Origin: Sinorhizobium psoraleae
GTDB lineage: Bacteria; Pseudomonadota; Alphaproteobacteria; Rhizobiales; Rhizobiaceae
Assembly: GCF_013283645.1 (NCBI RefSeq)
Contig: NZ_JABEKV010000003.1
Location: forward strand, 310,001 to 374,000
DNA: 64,000 nucleotides
Direction of reading: 5' to 3'
Shown here: piece after piece, positions 38,398 to 48,264 of the stretch
How the letters are laid out: each line of letters starts with the position of its first letter
Position numbering within the stretch: position 1 is the first letter of the stretch
Notes under the pieces: generated by a model
What the model was told of the DNA's origin: nothing
The model's input: the letters and a program-made list of their open reading frames with translations, nothing else
Database searches by the model: none
Made by a program: the position numbers and the translations under genes

Positions 38398-39861
38398 TCA
38401 CGCCCGGGATTTGACCACCGTGGCGGCGCCCTCCGACATCAGGGCGGCGAGCGAGCGAACGAGCGTGTCCCGGAACGCCTGATCCGACGACAGATCGTCG
38501 CCGAACACCTCGGCGATGCCAAGGAAAGCGCCCACGATCTCTTCTGCCCGATGCAGCGGTTGCGTCATCCCGGCGATCCGGGCGGCCAGAGGATCGCGGA
38601 CGTCGATCGGATTGCCTTTTTCGTCGATGCCGCGCGCATAGCGCATCCAGGCGGCAACGCCGAGCGCAAGGCGGTCATAGGAGGATTTGGTCGCGATGCG
38701 CTCGCGGATGGTTCCGAGCAGCCTCTGCGGCAGTTTCTGCGAGCCGTCCATGGCGATCTGCCATGTCCGGTGGCGCAGCGCCGGATTGCGGAAACGTTGA
38801 AGCAATGCCCGGCGATAGGCGGCGAGATCGAAACCCGGCAGCGCCGGCAAGGTCGGCGAGACCTCCTCGATCATCAATCCCTCGACCAGCGCCTCCATGC
38901 CCGGCAGCGCCATGGCTTCGGCGACCGTCTCCGCGCCGGCGAGATAGCCGAGATAGGCGAGCGTCGAATGGCTTCCGTTCAAGAGCCTGAGCTTCATCAT
39001 CTCGAAGACGGCGACGTCGTCGACGAAAACGACACCGGCATTTTCCCAGGCCGGACGGCCAAGCGGAAAGTCGTCTTCCACGACCCATTGCCGGAACGGT
39101 TCGGTCACGATCGGCCAGGCATCGTCAACGCCGATCGCCGCGGAAATCTCCGACCGGTCGCTTTCCGTCGTCGCCGGGACGATCCGGTCCACCATGGTCG
39201 ACGGCGAGGCAACCTGCCCGACCACGCGGCCGAGGGCCGGATCGCGCAGTTCTGCAAAGCGCGTGACGACGTTTTTCAGCACGTGGCCATTGGACGGAAG
39301 ATTGTCGCAGGAGAGCAGCGTGAACGGGGGCACGCCGGCGGCCGCCCGACGGGCAAGCGCCTCCACGATGAAGCCGACCGCCGACTTCGGTCGTGCGGGG
39401 TTCCTGAGATCGTGGACGACGTCGGGATGATTTTCGTCGAGCCTGCCGGTTGCCGGATTGTGGCAATAGCCTTTCTCGGTGATCGTCAGCGAAACGATCC
39501 GCGTCGCCGGGTCGGCCATGCGGTCGAGAACGGCTTCCGGGTTCTCCGGCGCGCAGAGGAGCTCGACGACACTGCCGATCACCTGCAGTTCCTCGCCCTC
39601 ACCATCCTGGACCCTGAGCGTATAGAGCCCGTCCTGCGGCGCGAGCGCATCGCGCGTCTCGGGGCTGCGCAGAGAGACGCCGCAAATCCCCCAAGCCGGG
39701 TCCTGTGCAAGCACCGCGTCGGTGAAGGCGGCCTGGTGCGCCCGGTGGAACGCGCCGATGCCGAGGTGGACGATACCGACGGCAAGCCGGGCGTGGTCGT
39801 ATTCCGGCCGTTTGACGGTAGCCGGCAACCGGTCGAGTGTCTGTCGTGAGAGCCGCATCAT
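38398..39861 (-). CDS. uxuB: Fructuronate reductase / mannitol dehydrogenase family enzyme
   Basis: A 487-residue long-chain polyol dehydrogenase. Seen: IVHLGIGAFHRAHQAAF (Rossmann entry, about 28-44), TLLSCDNLPSNGHVLKN, VDRIVPATT, and the catalytic Lys in MKLRLLNGSHSTLAYLGYL. Because it lies just downstream of uxaC on the same strand, it most likely reduces D-fructuronate to D-mannonate (UxuB). Mannitol or other polyol dehydrogenase activity is the alternative. The start is the first of two adjacent ATGs with a weak AGCAGG site. Confidence 0.8.
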   Translation of the reverse strand: MMRLSRQTLDRLPATVKRPEYDHARLAVGIVHLGIGAFHRAHQAAFTDAVLAQDPAWGICGVSLRSPETRDALAPQDGLYTLRVQDGEGEELQVIGSVVELLCAPENPEAVLDRMADPATRIVSLTITEKGYCHNPATGRLDENHPDVVHDLRNPARPKSAVGFIVEALARRAAAGVPPFTLLSCDNLPSNGHVLKNVVTRFAELRDPALGRVVGQVASPSTMVDRIVPATTESDRSEISAAIGVDDAWPIVTEPFRQWVVEDDFPLGRPAWENAGVVFVDDVAVFEMMKLRLLNGSHSTLAYLGYLAGAETVAEAMALPGMEALVEGLMIEEVSPTLPALPGFDLAAYRRALLQRFRNPALRHRTWQIAMDGSQKLPQRLLGTIRERIATKSSYDRLALGVAAWMRYARGIDEKGNPIDVRDPLAARIAGMTQPLHRAEEIVGAFLGIAEVFGDDLSSDQAFRDTLVRSLAALMSEGAATVVKSRA

Positions 39862-39973
39862 GAAGCCTGCTGTTGTTCTGCCCGCGTGACGATCTGCGTC
39901 GGGCTGACGAATTGTGGTGCGAGAAGTTTCACCCCGAATCGGCACCGATTCCAGGGCAACATGCAGCAGCGGC

Positions 39974-41374
39974 TCACAAGCGGTACGCCCGCTTGGCAAG
40001 TCCGTAGGCAAGTTCCTGCGCGAGGTCGCGGGCCTCCTCCTCGTCGAGGCGGTGGTCCGCGACGAGGCGGGCGAGATAGGCGCAATCCACCCGGCGTGCC
40101 ATGTCGTGCCGCGCCGGGATCGACAGATATGCGCGGGTATCGTCGTTGAAGCCAACGGTGTTGTAGAAGCCGCAGGTCTCCGTGGTCGTCTCGCGGAACC
40201 GGCGCATGCCTTCCGGACTGTCGAAGAACCACCAGGCGGGACCTAGCCTCAGCGCCGGATAATGGCCGGCGAGCGGCGCCAGTTCGCGCGAATAGGCGGT
40301 CTCGTCGAGCGTGAAGAGGATGATCGTCAGCGAGGCGTCGTTCCCGACCGCATCGAGCAGCGGTTTCAGCGCGTGCACATAGTCGGTCGCTTTCGGGATA
40401 TCGGCGCCCTTGTCCGGCCCGAAATTCGTAAACAGCGACGGATTGTGGTTACGGTAGGAACCGGGATGGATCTGCATGACGAGGCCATCGTCCTGGCTCA
40501 TGCGCGCCATTTCCGTCAGCATCTGGCCGCGGAAGGCCTCGGCCTCCGCCGGTCCGGCCCTGCCGGACAGGACCTTATCGAACAGATCTGCTGCGTCGGC
40601 TTGCGAAAGGTTTTCCGTACGCGCGGTCGCATGGCCATGGTCCGTCGCGGTGGCGCCGCGGGCCTTGAAGAAGGCGCGGCGGGCACGATGCGCGTTGAGA
40701 TAGCCGGTCCACGTCGCGGGCTCGCCAGTGATCGCGAGCAGCTTCCCGACATTCTCGGCAAAGCCGAGTGCCTCGGCATCCACGACGGCGTCCGGCCGAT
40801 AGGTGGGCACGACACGGCCATGCCATCCCGAACTGCGCACAGCATCGTGATGCGCGAGATCATCCAGCGCGCCGTCGGTCGTGGCGATCACCTCGATTCC
40901 GAACTTGTCATAGAGCGCGCGCGGCCGCATGGCCGGTGTCGCGATCGCCTCCGCGATGCGATCGTAAAGGGCGTCTGCGTTGCCCGGCCCCAGCCGCTCC
41001 GTGATGCCGAAGACGGTTTCCAGCGAATGCTCGAACCACAACCTCGTGGGCGTGCCGGCAAAGAGATGGAAATGCTCGGCGAAAAGCCGCCAGATGGCGC
41101 GGCCATCGAGGGCGACACTGCTGCCGTCGCGCCTCTTGACCCCGAGGTCTTCCAGCCTGACGCCCTGCGAATAGAGCATCCGCGTCGCATAATGATCCGG
41201 AGTGATAAAGAGCGCCGCGGGATCCGGAAAGGCCTGATCCTCCGCATACCAGGACGGGTCGGTATGGCCGTGCGGCGAAATGATCTTCAGGCCGGCAACG
41301 GCGGCATAGAGCCGCCGGGCGACGGTCCGAGCCTCCGGCTCCACCGGAAACAACCGATCGGGATGCAATGCCAT
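39974..41374 (-). CDS. uxaC: Glucuronate isomerase UxaC
   Basis: A 466-residue enzyme of the amidohydrolase superfamily that converts D-glucuronate to D-fructuronate (and galacturonate to tagaturonate). Family motifs: SPHGHTDPSWYAED near 35, TRLWFEHSLETVFGI, QIHPGSYRNHNPSLFTNFG, and LGPAWWFFDSPEGMRRFRE. Length agrees with E. coli UxaC (470). The start at 41374 is chosen for the GGGGGAGG site 7 nt upstream; a longer ORF start is rejected. It is followed by the mannonate oxidoreductase gene and divergent from a GntR regulator. Confidence 0.92.
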   Translation of the reverse strand: MALHPDRLFPVEPEARTVARRLYAAVAGLKIISPHGHTDPSWYAEDQAFPDPAALFITPDHYATRMLYSQGVRLEDLGVKRRDGSSVALDGRAIWRLFAEHFHLFAGTPTRLWFEHSLETVFGITERLGPGNADALYDRIAEAIATPAMRPRALYDKFGIEVIATTDGALDDLAHHDAVRSSGWHGRVVPTYRPDAVVDAEALGFAENVGKLLAITGEPATWTGYLNAHRARRAFFKARGATATDHGHATARTENLSQADAADLFDKVLSGRAGPAEAEAFRGQMLTEMARMSQDDGLVMQIHPGSYRNHNPSLFTNFGPDKGADIPKATDYVHALKPLLDAVGNDASLTIILFTLDETAYSRELAPLAGHYPALRLGPAWWFFDSPEGMRRFRETTTETCGFYNTVGFNDDTRAYLSIPARHDMARRVDCAYLARLVADHRLDEEEARDLAQELAYGLAKRAYRL

Positions 41375-41421
41375 TTCCGCGCCTCCCCCTGCGTCCATAT
41401 TGGCAACATGGATGAATTGAT

Positions 41422-41431
41422 ATACTAGTAT
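41422..41431. promoter_or_regulatory. Candidate GntR operator between uxaC and its regulator
   Basis: ATACTAGTAT, a perfect 10-bp palindrome inside the 89-bp divergent gap, flanked by TTG and CCAA. FCD-type GntR proteins usually bind short palindromes of this kind. It would control both directions. Confidence 0.45.
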
Positions 41432-41463
41432 CCAAAGCCGAGTCAACCAATGGAATTTGCTCC

Positions 41464-42186
41464 ATGTCGCAACGCCAACGCCCGGGCGTGTCGTCGCCGT
41501 CTTTTGCGATGCCTGGCGGCGTCAAGGTTCGCCGGGTGACGACGGCATCGGCGATCTACGAACAGCTCTATGCCGCGATCCTTTCGCTGCAGATGAAGCC
41601 GGGCGTCGCGCTGCAGGAGAAACGCATCTCCGAGGAATTCGGTGTCAGCCGGACGCCGGTGCGCGAGGCGCTTCTGAGGCTGGCCGAAGCCGGTCTGGTT
41701 GAAATCTTCCCGCAATCCGGGACCTTCGTGTCGCGAATTCCGGTCTCCGCCATTCCCGAAGCCGTTGTCATCCGCAAATCGCTCGAGCGCACGACTGTGG
41801 AACATGCCGCTGAAATCGCGACCACTGACGATATTACCAGGCTCGACGCGATCATCGCCCGCCAGCGCGTCCACGCGGCGCACAACGAGCCCTCGCTATT
41901 TCACGAGCAGGACGAGGCCTTCCACGAGGCTATTTCGGCAATCGCCGGCTATCCGGGCATCTGGACCATCCTGAAGACCGTGAAGCTGCAAATCGACCGC
42001 ACCCGCCGTCTGACGCTGCCGGTGCCTGGCCGCATGGATAGCGTCATCGAGGAGCATATGACGATCCGCGACGCGATCGCGGCGCATGAACCCGACCGCG
42101 CCCGCGACGCGATGATGCATCACTTGAGCGCCGTCATTCCGGATATCGACGAGTTACGGCTTCTCTATCCGGGCTATTTCAGCTGA
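41464..42186 (+). CDS. GntR-family (FCD) regulator of the uronate genes
   Basis: A 240-residue regulator. The winged helix-turn-helix lies at about 28-95 (KRISEEFGVSRTPVREALLRLAEAGLVE), followed by an all-helical FCD effector domain (about 100-230) with metal- or ligand-binding DEAFHEAI and HMTIRDAIAAH motifs. FCD regulators related to ExuR/UxuR sense uronates or related acids. Its divergent position next to uxaC supports control of D-glucuronate catabolism. It converges with the end of selB/selC, 18 bp away. Confidence 0.85.
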   Translation: MSQRQRPGVSSPSFAMPGGVKVRRVTTASAIYEQLYAAILSLQMKPGVALQEKRISEEFGVSRTPVREALLRLAEAGLVEIFPQSGTFVSRIPVSAIPEAVVIRKSLERTTVEHAAEIATTDDITRLDAIIARQRVHAAHNEPSLFHEQDEAFHEAISAIAGYPGIWTILKTVKLQIDRTRRLTLPVPGRMDSVIEEHMTIRDAIAAHEPDRARDAMMHHLSAVIPDIDELRLLYPGYFS

Positions 42187-42204
42187 ACACCGGGCCACGG
42201 ACGA

Positions 42205-44280
42205 CTATTTCCGGATTTCGCGCGATGGCGGAAGAGAGTGGGAGTCGAACCCACCAAAGGCCGTCTCTCGACCCCTCCCGGATTTGAAGTCCGGACGCCC
42301 CACCGGGGACGAATCTCCTCCTGAAACACCCTTGTTGTCACTGACACCATTCGACAAATTGCCGAAAAGGTCCAGACGGTTGCGATTGAGGCGGCGCATA
42401 TCCCCGCGTCTGAGCGTGACGCTGTGGCGATCGAAGAAGTCGAGGATCTGGATCGCAACCTTGCGGCCGTTTTCGAGACGATCGCGAAACTGCATCGCGG
42501 TGAACCAACCCTTGTCGGCGGCCGTGCTTATCTCCACGATAACCGCGACCATCTCCGCGACCACTTCGCGTAGGAAGAAATGATCGTGCGCCACCTCGTG
42601 CACCTTGCCCATGCGGCTGCCGAGCTTCAAGAGCCGGCGCACCTGCGCCTCGGGCATCGCCAGCAATCCCGCGATATCGCGCACGCGCGGCGGGCGAAAC
42701 CGCTCAGCTCCGTCGAGCAAAGGCTCGATATCATGCCAGAGCCTTTCATCGGCCAAAGCCATCGTTACCCGATGGTCGGCAAGGCGGACCCAGGCTCCTT
42801 CGAGCGCGATCTCGCCCGATCGAGCGAGTACTTGCAAAGCCGCCCGAAAAGCCGGCACCGGCAATCGAAGCTCCGCCAGCGTGCGCAGCCGCTCGACGCC
42901 TATTCCCAGAAGGTCCGGATTATCCGCGTGGAAGGTCTTGAGTCTTGCGAGGATGCCGCTGCGAAATTTTTCCCAACTCGTCTCGGACGTGGCGAGCGTC
43001 GCCGCATCCAGCGGCAGCTGTACGATCCTCAACGATTGGGCCAATGCGCCGGCTTCTGTTTCGGCAATCGCCCGGTCGCGTGCAAAGGCGCCGATGTCGA
43101 CATAAAACGGTGGCACGGCAAGCAAGGCCTCGATCGCCTGTTTCGGATCGGTGAGCGACAGGGCTTCGAGTTGCGCCAGCCGCTCCGCCGTGCGCCGCTT
43201 GCGCGCCGGCGCGCGCAGATCCAGGAAGCGGCCGCCGCCGATCGTGCGCCGGGCAGAGGTGTCGCGAACAACGTACCGGTCTCCGGCCGCCGCCGCGATC
43301 GGCCGCTCCAGCACGAGCTGGACGAGCGTGCGCGCTCCAGGCACTGCCGGCTCGTCAGCCAGAAGGACAATGCGGGCTCCGACTTCGACTGAGGCGTGAT
43401 GAAGCCGCACCGGGAACCAGTGGCCGATCGGCTTCGGCTCCGAGGCGAGTACTCGCAACGTCGCATCGATCCGGCCAGTCGGTGCATGCAGGCTTCGGTC
43501 GCAGACCATGTCGCCGCGCCCAACTGCCGTCTTCGTGATGCCGGGGCCGGCGAGATTCAACGCGCAGCGATCGCCCGCGCGGCCACTTTCACTTGGCCGG
43601 TTCTGCGCGTGGATCGATCGCACCCGCGCGTCGAGGCCGGAAGGGCTGCTGGTGACGCGGTCTTCCACCGCCACTTGTCCCGAAAGCACGGTTCCGGTGA
43701 CCACCGTGCCAACCCCTTGAATGGTGAAGGAACGGTCAACGGCCAGCCGGAAGCGGCCCGATGTCCGTCGTCGTGTGAAGCAGCGTGCCGCACCGACGAT
43801 TTCGTCGCGAAGCCATGCCACCCCCCTGCCCGATATGGTCGAAACCGGGATCATGGGGGCATCGGCAAGTGCCGAACCCGCAAGTTCGTCTCGCATCTGA
43901 CGTTCGACTTCTTGAAGGCGATCTTCCGTCACGAGATCGGCCTTGGTGATGGCGACGATGCCGTTTTCGATGCCGAGAAGATCGACGATGGCAAAATGCT
44001 CGCGCGTCTGCGGCATGACGCCGTCGTCGGCCGCGACCACCAGCAGGACGAAATCGATGCCGCCGGCGCCCGCAAGCATGGTGTGAATGAATTTCTCATG
44101 GCCGGGTACGTCGACAAAGCCGATGGTCTCCGCGCCCTCGACCGGCATGTAGGCAAAGCCGAGGTCGATCGAAATGCCGCGATCCTTTTCCTCCTTCAGC
44201 CGATCGGTGTCGATGCCGGTCAGCGCGCGTACGAGCGACGTCTTGCCATGATCGATATGACCGGCAGTGCCGACGATCAC
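42205..44280 (-). CDS. selB: Selenocysteine-specific elongation factor SelB
   Basis: A 691-codon frame. The N-terminal EF-Tu-like GTPase has GHIDHGKTS (7-15), DVPGHEKF (57-64) and TKAD (112-115); winged-helix domains in the C-terminal third bind the SECIS hairpin. SelB brings Sec-tRNA to the UGA of fdoG. The start is GTG, overlapping the Sel1-protein gene stop (GTGA). The conserved SelB end ([19 protein letters not shown]) is reached at about residue 640. The frame then runs on through the whole selC tRNA gene and stops 21 bp after it. The tail may not be translated as such. E. coli SelB has 614 residues. Confidence 0.92.
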   Translation of the reverse strand: MIVGTAGHIDHGKTSLVRALTGIDTDRLKEEKDRGISIDLGFAYMPVEGAETIGFVDVPGHEKFIHTMLAGAGGIDFVLLVVAADDGVMPQTREHFAIVDLLGIENGIVAITKADLVTEDRLQEVERQMRDELAGSALADAPMIPVSTISGRGVAWLRDEIVGAARCFTRRRTSGRFRLAVDRSFTIQGVGTVVTGTVLSGQVAVEDRVTSSPSGLDARVRSIHAQNRPSESGRAGDRCALNLAGPGITKTAVGRGDMVCDRSLHAPTGRIDATLRVLASEPKPIGHWFPVRLHHASVEVGARIVLLADEPAVPGARTLVQLVLERPIAAAAGDRYVVRDTSARRTIGGGRFLDLRAPARKRRTAERLAQLEALSLTDPKQAIEALLAVPPFYVDIGAFARDRAIAETEAGALAQSLRIVQLPLDAATLATSETSWEKFRSGILARLKTFHADNPDLLGIGVERLRTLAELRLPVPAFRAALQVLARSGEIALEGAWVRLADHRVTMALADERLWHDIEPLLDGAERFRPPRVRDIAGLLAMPEAQVRRLLKLGSRMGKVHEVAHDHFFLREVVAEMVAVIVEISTAADKGWFTAMQFRDRLENGRKVAIQILDFFDRHSVTLRRGDMRRLNRNRLDLFGNLSNGVSDNKGVSGGDSSPVGRPDFKSGRGRETAFGGFDSHSLPPSREIRK
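42226..42321 (-). tRNA. selC: tRNA-Sec (anticodon TCA), nested in the selB frame
   Basis: 96 nt including encoded CCA. It has the features of bacterial tRNA-Sec: an 8-bp acceptor stem (GGAGGAGA with TCTCTTCC, one G-U), an anticodon stem CCGGA/TCCGG around loop CTTCAAA with anticodon TCA at 42285-42287, a long variable arm (GAGGGGTCGAGAGACGGCCTT region) and T arm GGTTCGACTCC. It lies on the same strand as selB, and its 96 bases occupy exactly selB codons 654-685. It must be released from the selB transcript by RNase P and 3' processing, or have its own promoter. Confidence 0.95.
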
Positions 44281-45104
44281 TGTTCATTCCTTTCGCTTGC
44301 AGGCTGTGACGGGTCCGCCGTTTCGGACAGCGGCATTGCGGCGCGACGCTCCGCCTCTGCCAGTTCCTCCGCGTCGAGCGCGGCGCGTACGACGTCGAAG
44401 AATGGCGCGGCCAGCGCGCTGCCGCCTCCCCGCGCCCTCAAGAGCCAAGCGAAGGCTTCGATCGGATCGCGGGCGATGCCGCTTCCCAGATGATAGGCTG
44501 CGCCAAGCATCGCCTGCCCGTCGGCGTCACCCGCACGCGCGCCGCGTCCCCACCAGTAGACCGCCTCGATCGGATCGCGCGCGACCGCGATGGCATTGTG
44601 GTAGAGCATCCCGAGCCGCGTCATCGACGCGGCCGAACCGTTCTCGGAGGCGGCGAGCGCCCAGCGGTGGGCTTCCACAAAATCGGGCTCGATGAGATCG
44701 CCCTCGAGCAGCATCCAGCTCAGCATGTCCTGAGCCTCGGCGTCGTTCTGTTCGGCCGCCTTGCGGTAAAGCGCTGCGGCCCTTTGATAATCCGGTGTGA
44801 TCCCCTCGCCCTTGAACAGGAGGGAGGCGAAGTTGCGCTGGCCGACCGGATCGCCCGCCTCGGCGGACAAGCTCAGCCAGCGATAAGCCAGGTCGGCGTC
44901 CCGCGGCACACCCAATCCGCCGGCAAAACAGGCGCCGATATTGTTCTGCGCCCGCGCGTCTCCAGCCCGCGCCAAGGGTTCCCAGATCGCGAGGGCGGTC
45001 TCAAAGTCGCCATTGCGGGCGGCGGCGAGCGCCTTGGGCATGGAGGCCTCGCCGGACGCATCGCTCTCGGTCGGCTTTCGCGAGAAACGGCTGAAAAGGC
45101 TCAC
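44277..45104 (-). CDS. Sel1-repeat (SLR) protein within the selenocysteine operon
   Basis: A 275-residue protein of five or six Sel1-like repeats (about 40-235), for example [40 protein letters not shown] and [20 protein letters not shown]. No signal peptide or membrane segment is seen, so it is probably cytoplasmic. SLR proteins are alpha-helical scaffolds for protein interactions. It overlaps selA and selB by 4 bp each, so it is translated with them. I recall a similar gene at this place in S. meliloti. A role in assembling SelA, SelB or the formate dehydrogenase is inference. Confidence 0.85.
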   Translation of the reverse strand: MSLFSRFSRKPTESDASGEASMPKALAAARNGDFETALAIWEPLARAGDARAQNNIGACFAGGLGVPRDADLAYRWLSLSAEAGDPVGQRNFASLLFKGEGITPDYQRAAALYRKAAEQNDAEAQDMLSWMLLEGDLIEPDFVEAHRWALAASENGSAASMTRLGMLYHNAIAVARDPIEAVYWWGRGARAGDADGQAMLGAAYHLGSGIARDPIEAFAWLLRARGGGSALAAPFFDVVRAALDAEELAEAERRAAMPLSETADPSQPASERNEQ

Positions 45105-46513
45105 GACGAAGGTCCTCCACCCGGCGGCTCGAGATGTTCGAGATTGGCAACGAAGCCCTCTTCGTCCTCGAGGCAGCGCAAGTCGAGGACCAGTGACCCG
45201 CGTTCTATGCGGCCGATGACCGGCATCGGAAGACGCCTGAGTGCCGCGGCCAGCTCGGCGAGAATGCGGCCGCTGCCCGATAGCGGCGCCAAGGCGAGCC
45301 CCGCGCTCGGCACGGTGGAGAGCGGCAGTGCGCCGGAGCCGATCTGGCTTTCGCAGGCAATGACCGAAACGTTGAAGGCGCCCTTTACCGTGCGCTCCAC
45401 CAAGGGCGCCAGCCGTGCGGCCTGCTCGCTGATGTCGGCCTTCGGACGCGCGAGCAGCCGCATCGTCGGAAGACGTTCGCTCAAGCGATCCGGGTCGCGG
45501 TAGAGCCGCAGCGTCGCTTCCAGCGCCGCAAGACGGATCTTGTCGACCCGCAGCGCGCGTTTCATCGGATTCCTGTTGATCTTGTCGATGAAGGCGCTGC
45601 GCCCGACGATGAAGCCGGCCTGCGGTCCGCCAAGGAGCTTGTCGCCGGAAAAGGTGACGATATCCGCGCCATCGACGATCGCTTCGCTGACGGTCGGCTC
45701 GTGCGCAAGCCCGAAGCGTTCAAGATCGGTGAGCGTGCCGGAGCCGAGATCGTTTACGAGCGGAAGCCCACACTCGTGGGCGATGCCAGCGAGCTCGCGC
45801 GCCCCCACCTCTTTGGTGAAGCCTTCGATGCGATAGTTGGAGGCGTGGACCTTCATCATCAGGCCCGTATCGGGTCCGATGGCGTCGCGATAATCCCGGG
45901 CATGGGTGCGGTTCGTGGTGCCGACCTCGACGAGGCGGACACCGGAGCGTATCATGATGTCCGGCATGCGGAACGCGCCGCCGATCTCGATCAGTTCGCC
46001 GCGCGAGACGATCGCTTCCCTGCCCGCCGCAAGACTGTTCAGCACCAGAAGCACGGCCGCGGCATTGTTGTTAACGACGGTCGCATCCTCCGCACCGGTC
46101 AGTTCGCAAACGAGAGCGCGCAGGTGATCATCCCTTTCACCGCGCTTGCCGCTTTCGAGGTCGAATTCGAGCGCCACCGCCTCGCGCATCGCCTCCGTCG
46201 CGGCGTCGATCGCCGCCTCAGCCAGCAAGGCGCGGCCGAGATTGGTGTGGAGCACGGTCCCCGTCAGATTGAAGAGAGGGCGGAGCGTCGATCGATCATT
46301 CGTCTCAAGCGCCGCGACGGCGGCAGTCGCGATGGCATCCGAGGAAGGGATGTCTCCGCCTTCACGCACCTCATTCCGGATCGCGGCCAGGACGTTCCGC
46401 AAGGCTTCGAGTACGGGTTGCCGTCCGAAGCATTCGATCGCTTCGACGACAGCGGCCGATCGGAGAAGCTCGTCCACTGACGGGATGTCACGCAATCTGA
46501 CATTGGCATCCAT
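45101..46513 (-). CDS. selA: Selenocysteine synthase SelA
   Basis: A 470-residue PLP enzyme that converts Ser-tRNA-Sec to Sec-tRNA-Sec using selenophosphate from SelD. The PLP lysine is Lys292 in [15 protein letters not shown]; also seen are [16 protein letters not shown] (82-97) and VNDLGSGTL. Length matches E. coli (463). The start at 46513 is chosen because GGGAGGG stands 7 nt upstream; 21 more upstream codons are open but have no site and lie partly in a repeat. It sits between fdhE and the SLR gene. Confidence 0.93.
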   Translation of the reverse strand: MDANVRLRDIPSVDELLRSAAVVEAIECFGRQPVLEALRNVLAAIRNEVREGGDIPSSDAIATAAVAALETNDRSTLRPLFNLTGTVLHTNLGRALLAEAAIDAATEAMREAVALEFDLESGKRGERDDHLRALVCELTGAEDATVVNNNAAAVLLVLNSLAAGREAIVSRGELIEIGGAFRMPDIMIRSGVRLVEVGTTNRTHARDYRDAIGPDTGLMMKVHASNYRIEGFTKEVGARELAGIAHECGLPLVNDLGSGTLTDLERFGLAHEPTVSEAIVDGADIVTFSGDKLLGGPQAGFIVGRSAFIDKINRNPMKRALRVDKIRLAALEATLRLYRDPDRLSERLPTMRLLARPKADISEQAARLAPLVERTVKGAFNVSVIACESQIGSGALPLSTVPSAGLALAPLSGSGRILAELAAALRRLPMPVIGRIERGSLVLDLRCLEDEEGFVANLEHLEPPGGGPSS

Positions 46514-46524
46514 TACAGCCCTCC

Positions 46525-46542
46525 CTACAGCGCCGCGCGTCT
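46525..46542. repeat. Half copy of the CTACAGCGCCGCGCGTCT palindrome
   Basis: CTACAGCGCCGCGCGTCT is identical to the first half of the element at 60792, but the second arm is missing here. The fdhE stop codon lies at its edge. It is probably a truncated insertion. Confidence 0.6.
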
Positions 46543-47459
46543 CAGAAGCCGGCCAGAAGCGGCGCAAAACCGCCACGGTGATAAAGGCCTTCGCGCATCA
46601 GGAGATCGAGGCTCAGGCTCGCAACATCATCGGCAATCGGTTCTGCCGCCGGCTCCCTGGTCTGGTAGAAAATCTTCGTCCAGCCATGGCACTCGTCGCA
46701 GGTCTCCGCCTTGACGATCCCGCCGTGGTCTTCGATCTCCCGGTAGGAGATCCCCTTCGTGGAGCCGCAAAGCACGCATTTGACCCGGACATAGTGCCAC
46801 AAGGTGCAGCAAAGAGAGCAGGAACAGAACCGTGCCCCGTGCGAGCCCGGCCAGCCGACGACCATGGATGATACCGGCCGACCGCCGCATGACGGGCAAA
46901 CGCCGTCGGCGACCGGCGTGAGCTTCTTCTCGTCGAGAAGCGACGCGAGCCGGGCGAAATGCACCTGCAGTGCTGCCCAGACAAAGATATGCTCCGCGAT
47001 CGCGTCCGCGGGCAAGGAGCCGGAGAGAACGGTATCGGCCATGGCAAGACGTGCTTTCGGATCGGCCGCAACGACGCGCGCGAGCGCATCGGCGGCCGGG
47101 GCCGGTTTCTCGATTGCGTCAGCGGCGGCGAACAGGCGATCGAATATCATGTTGATCGTTTCGCCGCCCTCCATTCCATGGCGATGGAGCGGCGGCATTT
47201 CGAACTCACGCGCGCGTAGGACCGCCCCGGCGTCGGGGGGTTCGGCGAGCGGAAGATCGGCCTGGATATCGTGTTGGACTACAGCGAGCGCGGCTACGAA
47301 ATTGAGATAGGGGGCAAGGTCGCTCGCTTCAGCCAGTTGACGCAGGCGGTGCGACCGGACGGAAAAAAGCGAAGCGGGATCGGGAAGGCGCGCAAAAGGC
47401 GGCGACGAAACATCTCCAATTGCAGTGGGATCCGGCGCTGCGGCGTCTTTGCGTTTCAT
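46542..47459 (-). CDS. fdhE: Formate dehydrogenase accessory protein FdhE
   Basis: A 305-residue cytoplasmic protein with three rubredoxin-like Cys pairs in the C-terminal half: [17 protein letters not shown] and CDECHGW, which bind iron in the family. FdhE is required for the maturation of respiratory formate dehydrogenases. The start at 47459 follows GAGGGAGTGTG; a GTG one codon earlier is possible. It lies between fdoI and selA, about 100 bp after fdoI with a palindrome between. Confidence 0.9.
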   Translation of the reverse strand: MKRKDAAAPDPTAIGDVSSPPFARLPDPASLFSVRSHRLRQLAEASDLAPYLNFVAALAVVQHDIQADLPLAEPPDAGAVLRAREFEMPPLHRHGMEGGETINMIFDRLFAAADAIEKPAPAADALARVVAADPKARLAMADTVLSGSLPADAIAEHIFVWAALQVHFARLASLLDEKKLTPVADGVCPSCGGRPVSSMVVGWPGSHGARFCSCSLCCTLWHYVRVKCVLCGSTKGISYREIEDHGGIVKAETCDECHGWTKIFYQTREPAAEPIADDVASLSLDLLMREGLYHRGGFAPLLAGF

Positions 47460-47500
47460 CACACTCCCTCACGAACCCGACGGGCCACGTGATCTAATCC

Positions 47501-47537
47501 CTTGCAGCGCCGCGCGTCTCGAGACGCGCAAGGTCGC
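47501..47537. repeat. Palindromic repeat between fdoI and fdhE
   Basis: TGCAGCGCCGCGCGTCTCGA followed by GACGCGCAAGGTCGC, with the perfect 18-bp core palindrome GCGCGTCTCGAGACGCGC at 47512-47529. It is the same family as at 60792, 46525 and 26309. It will form a strong hairpin in the operon mRNA and may separate fdo from fdhE-sel expression. Confidence 0.7.
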
Positions 47538-47556
47538 CGCAACCTTTGAACCGCTC

Positions 47557-48264
47557 CTACTCGGCTGCGGTCCGCTTTTCGTCTTTCGCAGGCGGTTTGG
47601 CGACCAGTTCGCGCAGCCACTTGCGGTGATACCGCCACGCCCAACCGCCGGTCACGGAACCACGTACCATCCCGCGTATCGTACCCTTTACCCAGATCGC
47701 TGCATAGACATGGGTGATCCAGACGCTGATCGCGAGGACGGCGGCGATCGCGTGCACGAGAAGGGCCCAACGCTTCTGCTCGATTGTCGTGTAAGTCGCG
47801 AAATACTCATCCCATATGACGATGCCGGACGTGATCAGCACGACGATCAGGATCGACATGGACCAGAAGACCAGCTTCTGCCCGGCATTGTACTTGCCGA
47901 TTTCAGGCAGGCGCTCGTCATGCGCGGCGAGCACATCGCGTACGCGCGCGAGCCAGGTGCCATCCTCGCGCTTCCAGAGATTGAGCTTCCAGAAACGCAG
48001 GAACAGGCCGAGAAAGCTGAAGAACAGGACGACGCCGATCCACGGGTGAATGGCGCGAACCAGCTGGCCGCCACCGAACAGCGCGGACAGGAAGAAAAGC
48101 CGCGGGTGGAAAAGAGACAGGCCGGAAAGCGCAAGCAGCACCAGGCTTCCGGCGGTGATCCAGTGATTGATCCGCGCGGCGCCGGTATAGCGGTCGACGG
48201 TGACGGGCTTGCCGGCATGAACGCTGTCGCCTTTGCCAACGTCATATTCCGTGTTCGTACTCAT
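47557..48264 (-). CDS. fdoI: Formate dehydrogenase cytochrome b556 subunit FdoI
   Basis: A 235-residue gamma subunit with four membrane helices (for example [30 protein letters not shown] and [20 protein letters not shown]). Haem-ligand histidines sit in RINHWITAG and in helix 4 (THVYAAIW). It anchors the FdoGH dimer in the inner membrane and passes electrons to quinone. It overlaps the fdoH stop by 4 bp. Confidence 0.92.
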   Translation of the reverse strand: MSTNTEYDVGKGDSVHAGKPVTVDRYTGAARINHWITAGSLVLLALSGLSLFHPRLFFLSALFGGGQLVRAIHPWIGVVLFFSFLGLFLRFWKLNLWKREDGTWLARVRDVLAAHDERLPEIGKYNAGQKLVFWSMSILIVVLITSGIVIWDEYFATYTTIEQKRWALLVHAIAAVLAISVWITHVYAAIWVKGTIRGMVRGSVTGGWAWRYHRKWLRELVAKPPAKDEKRTAAE

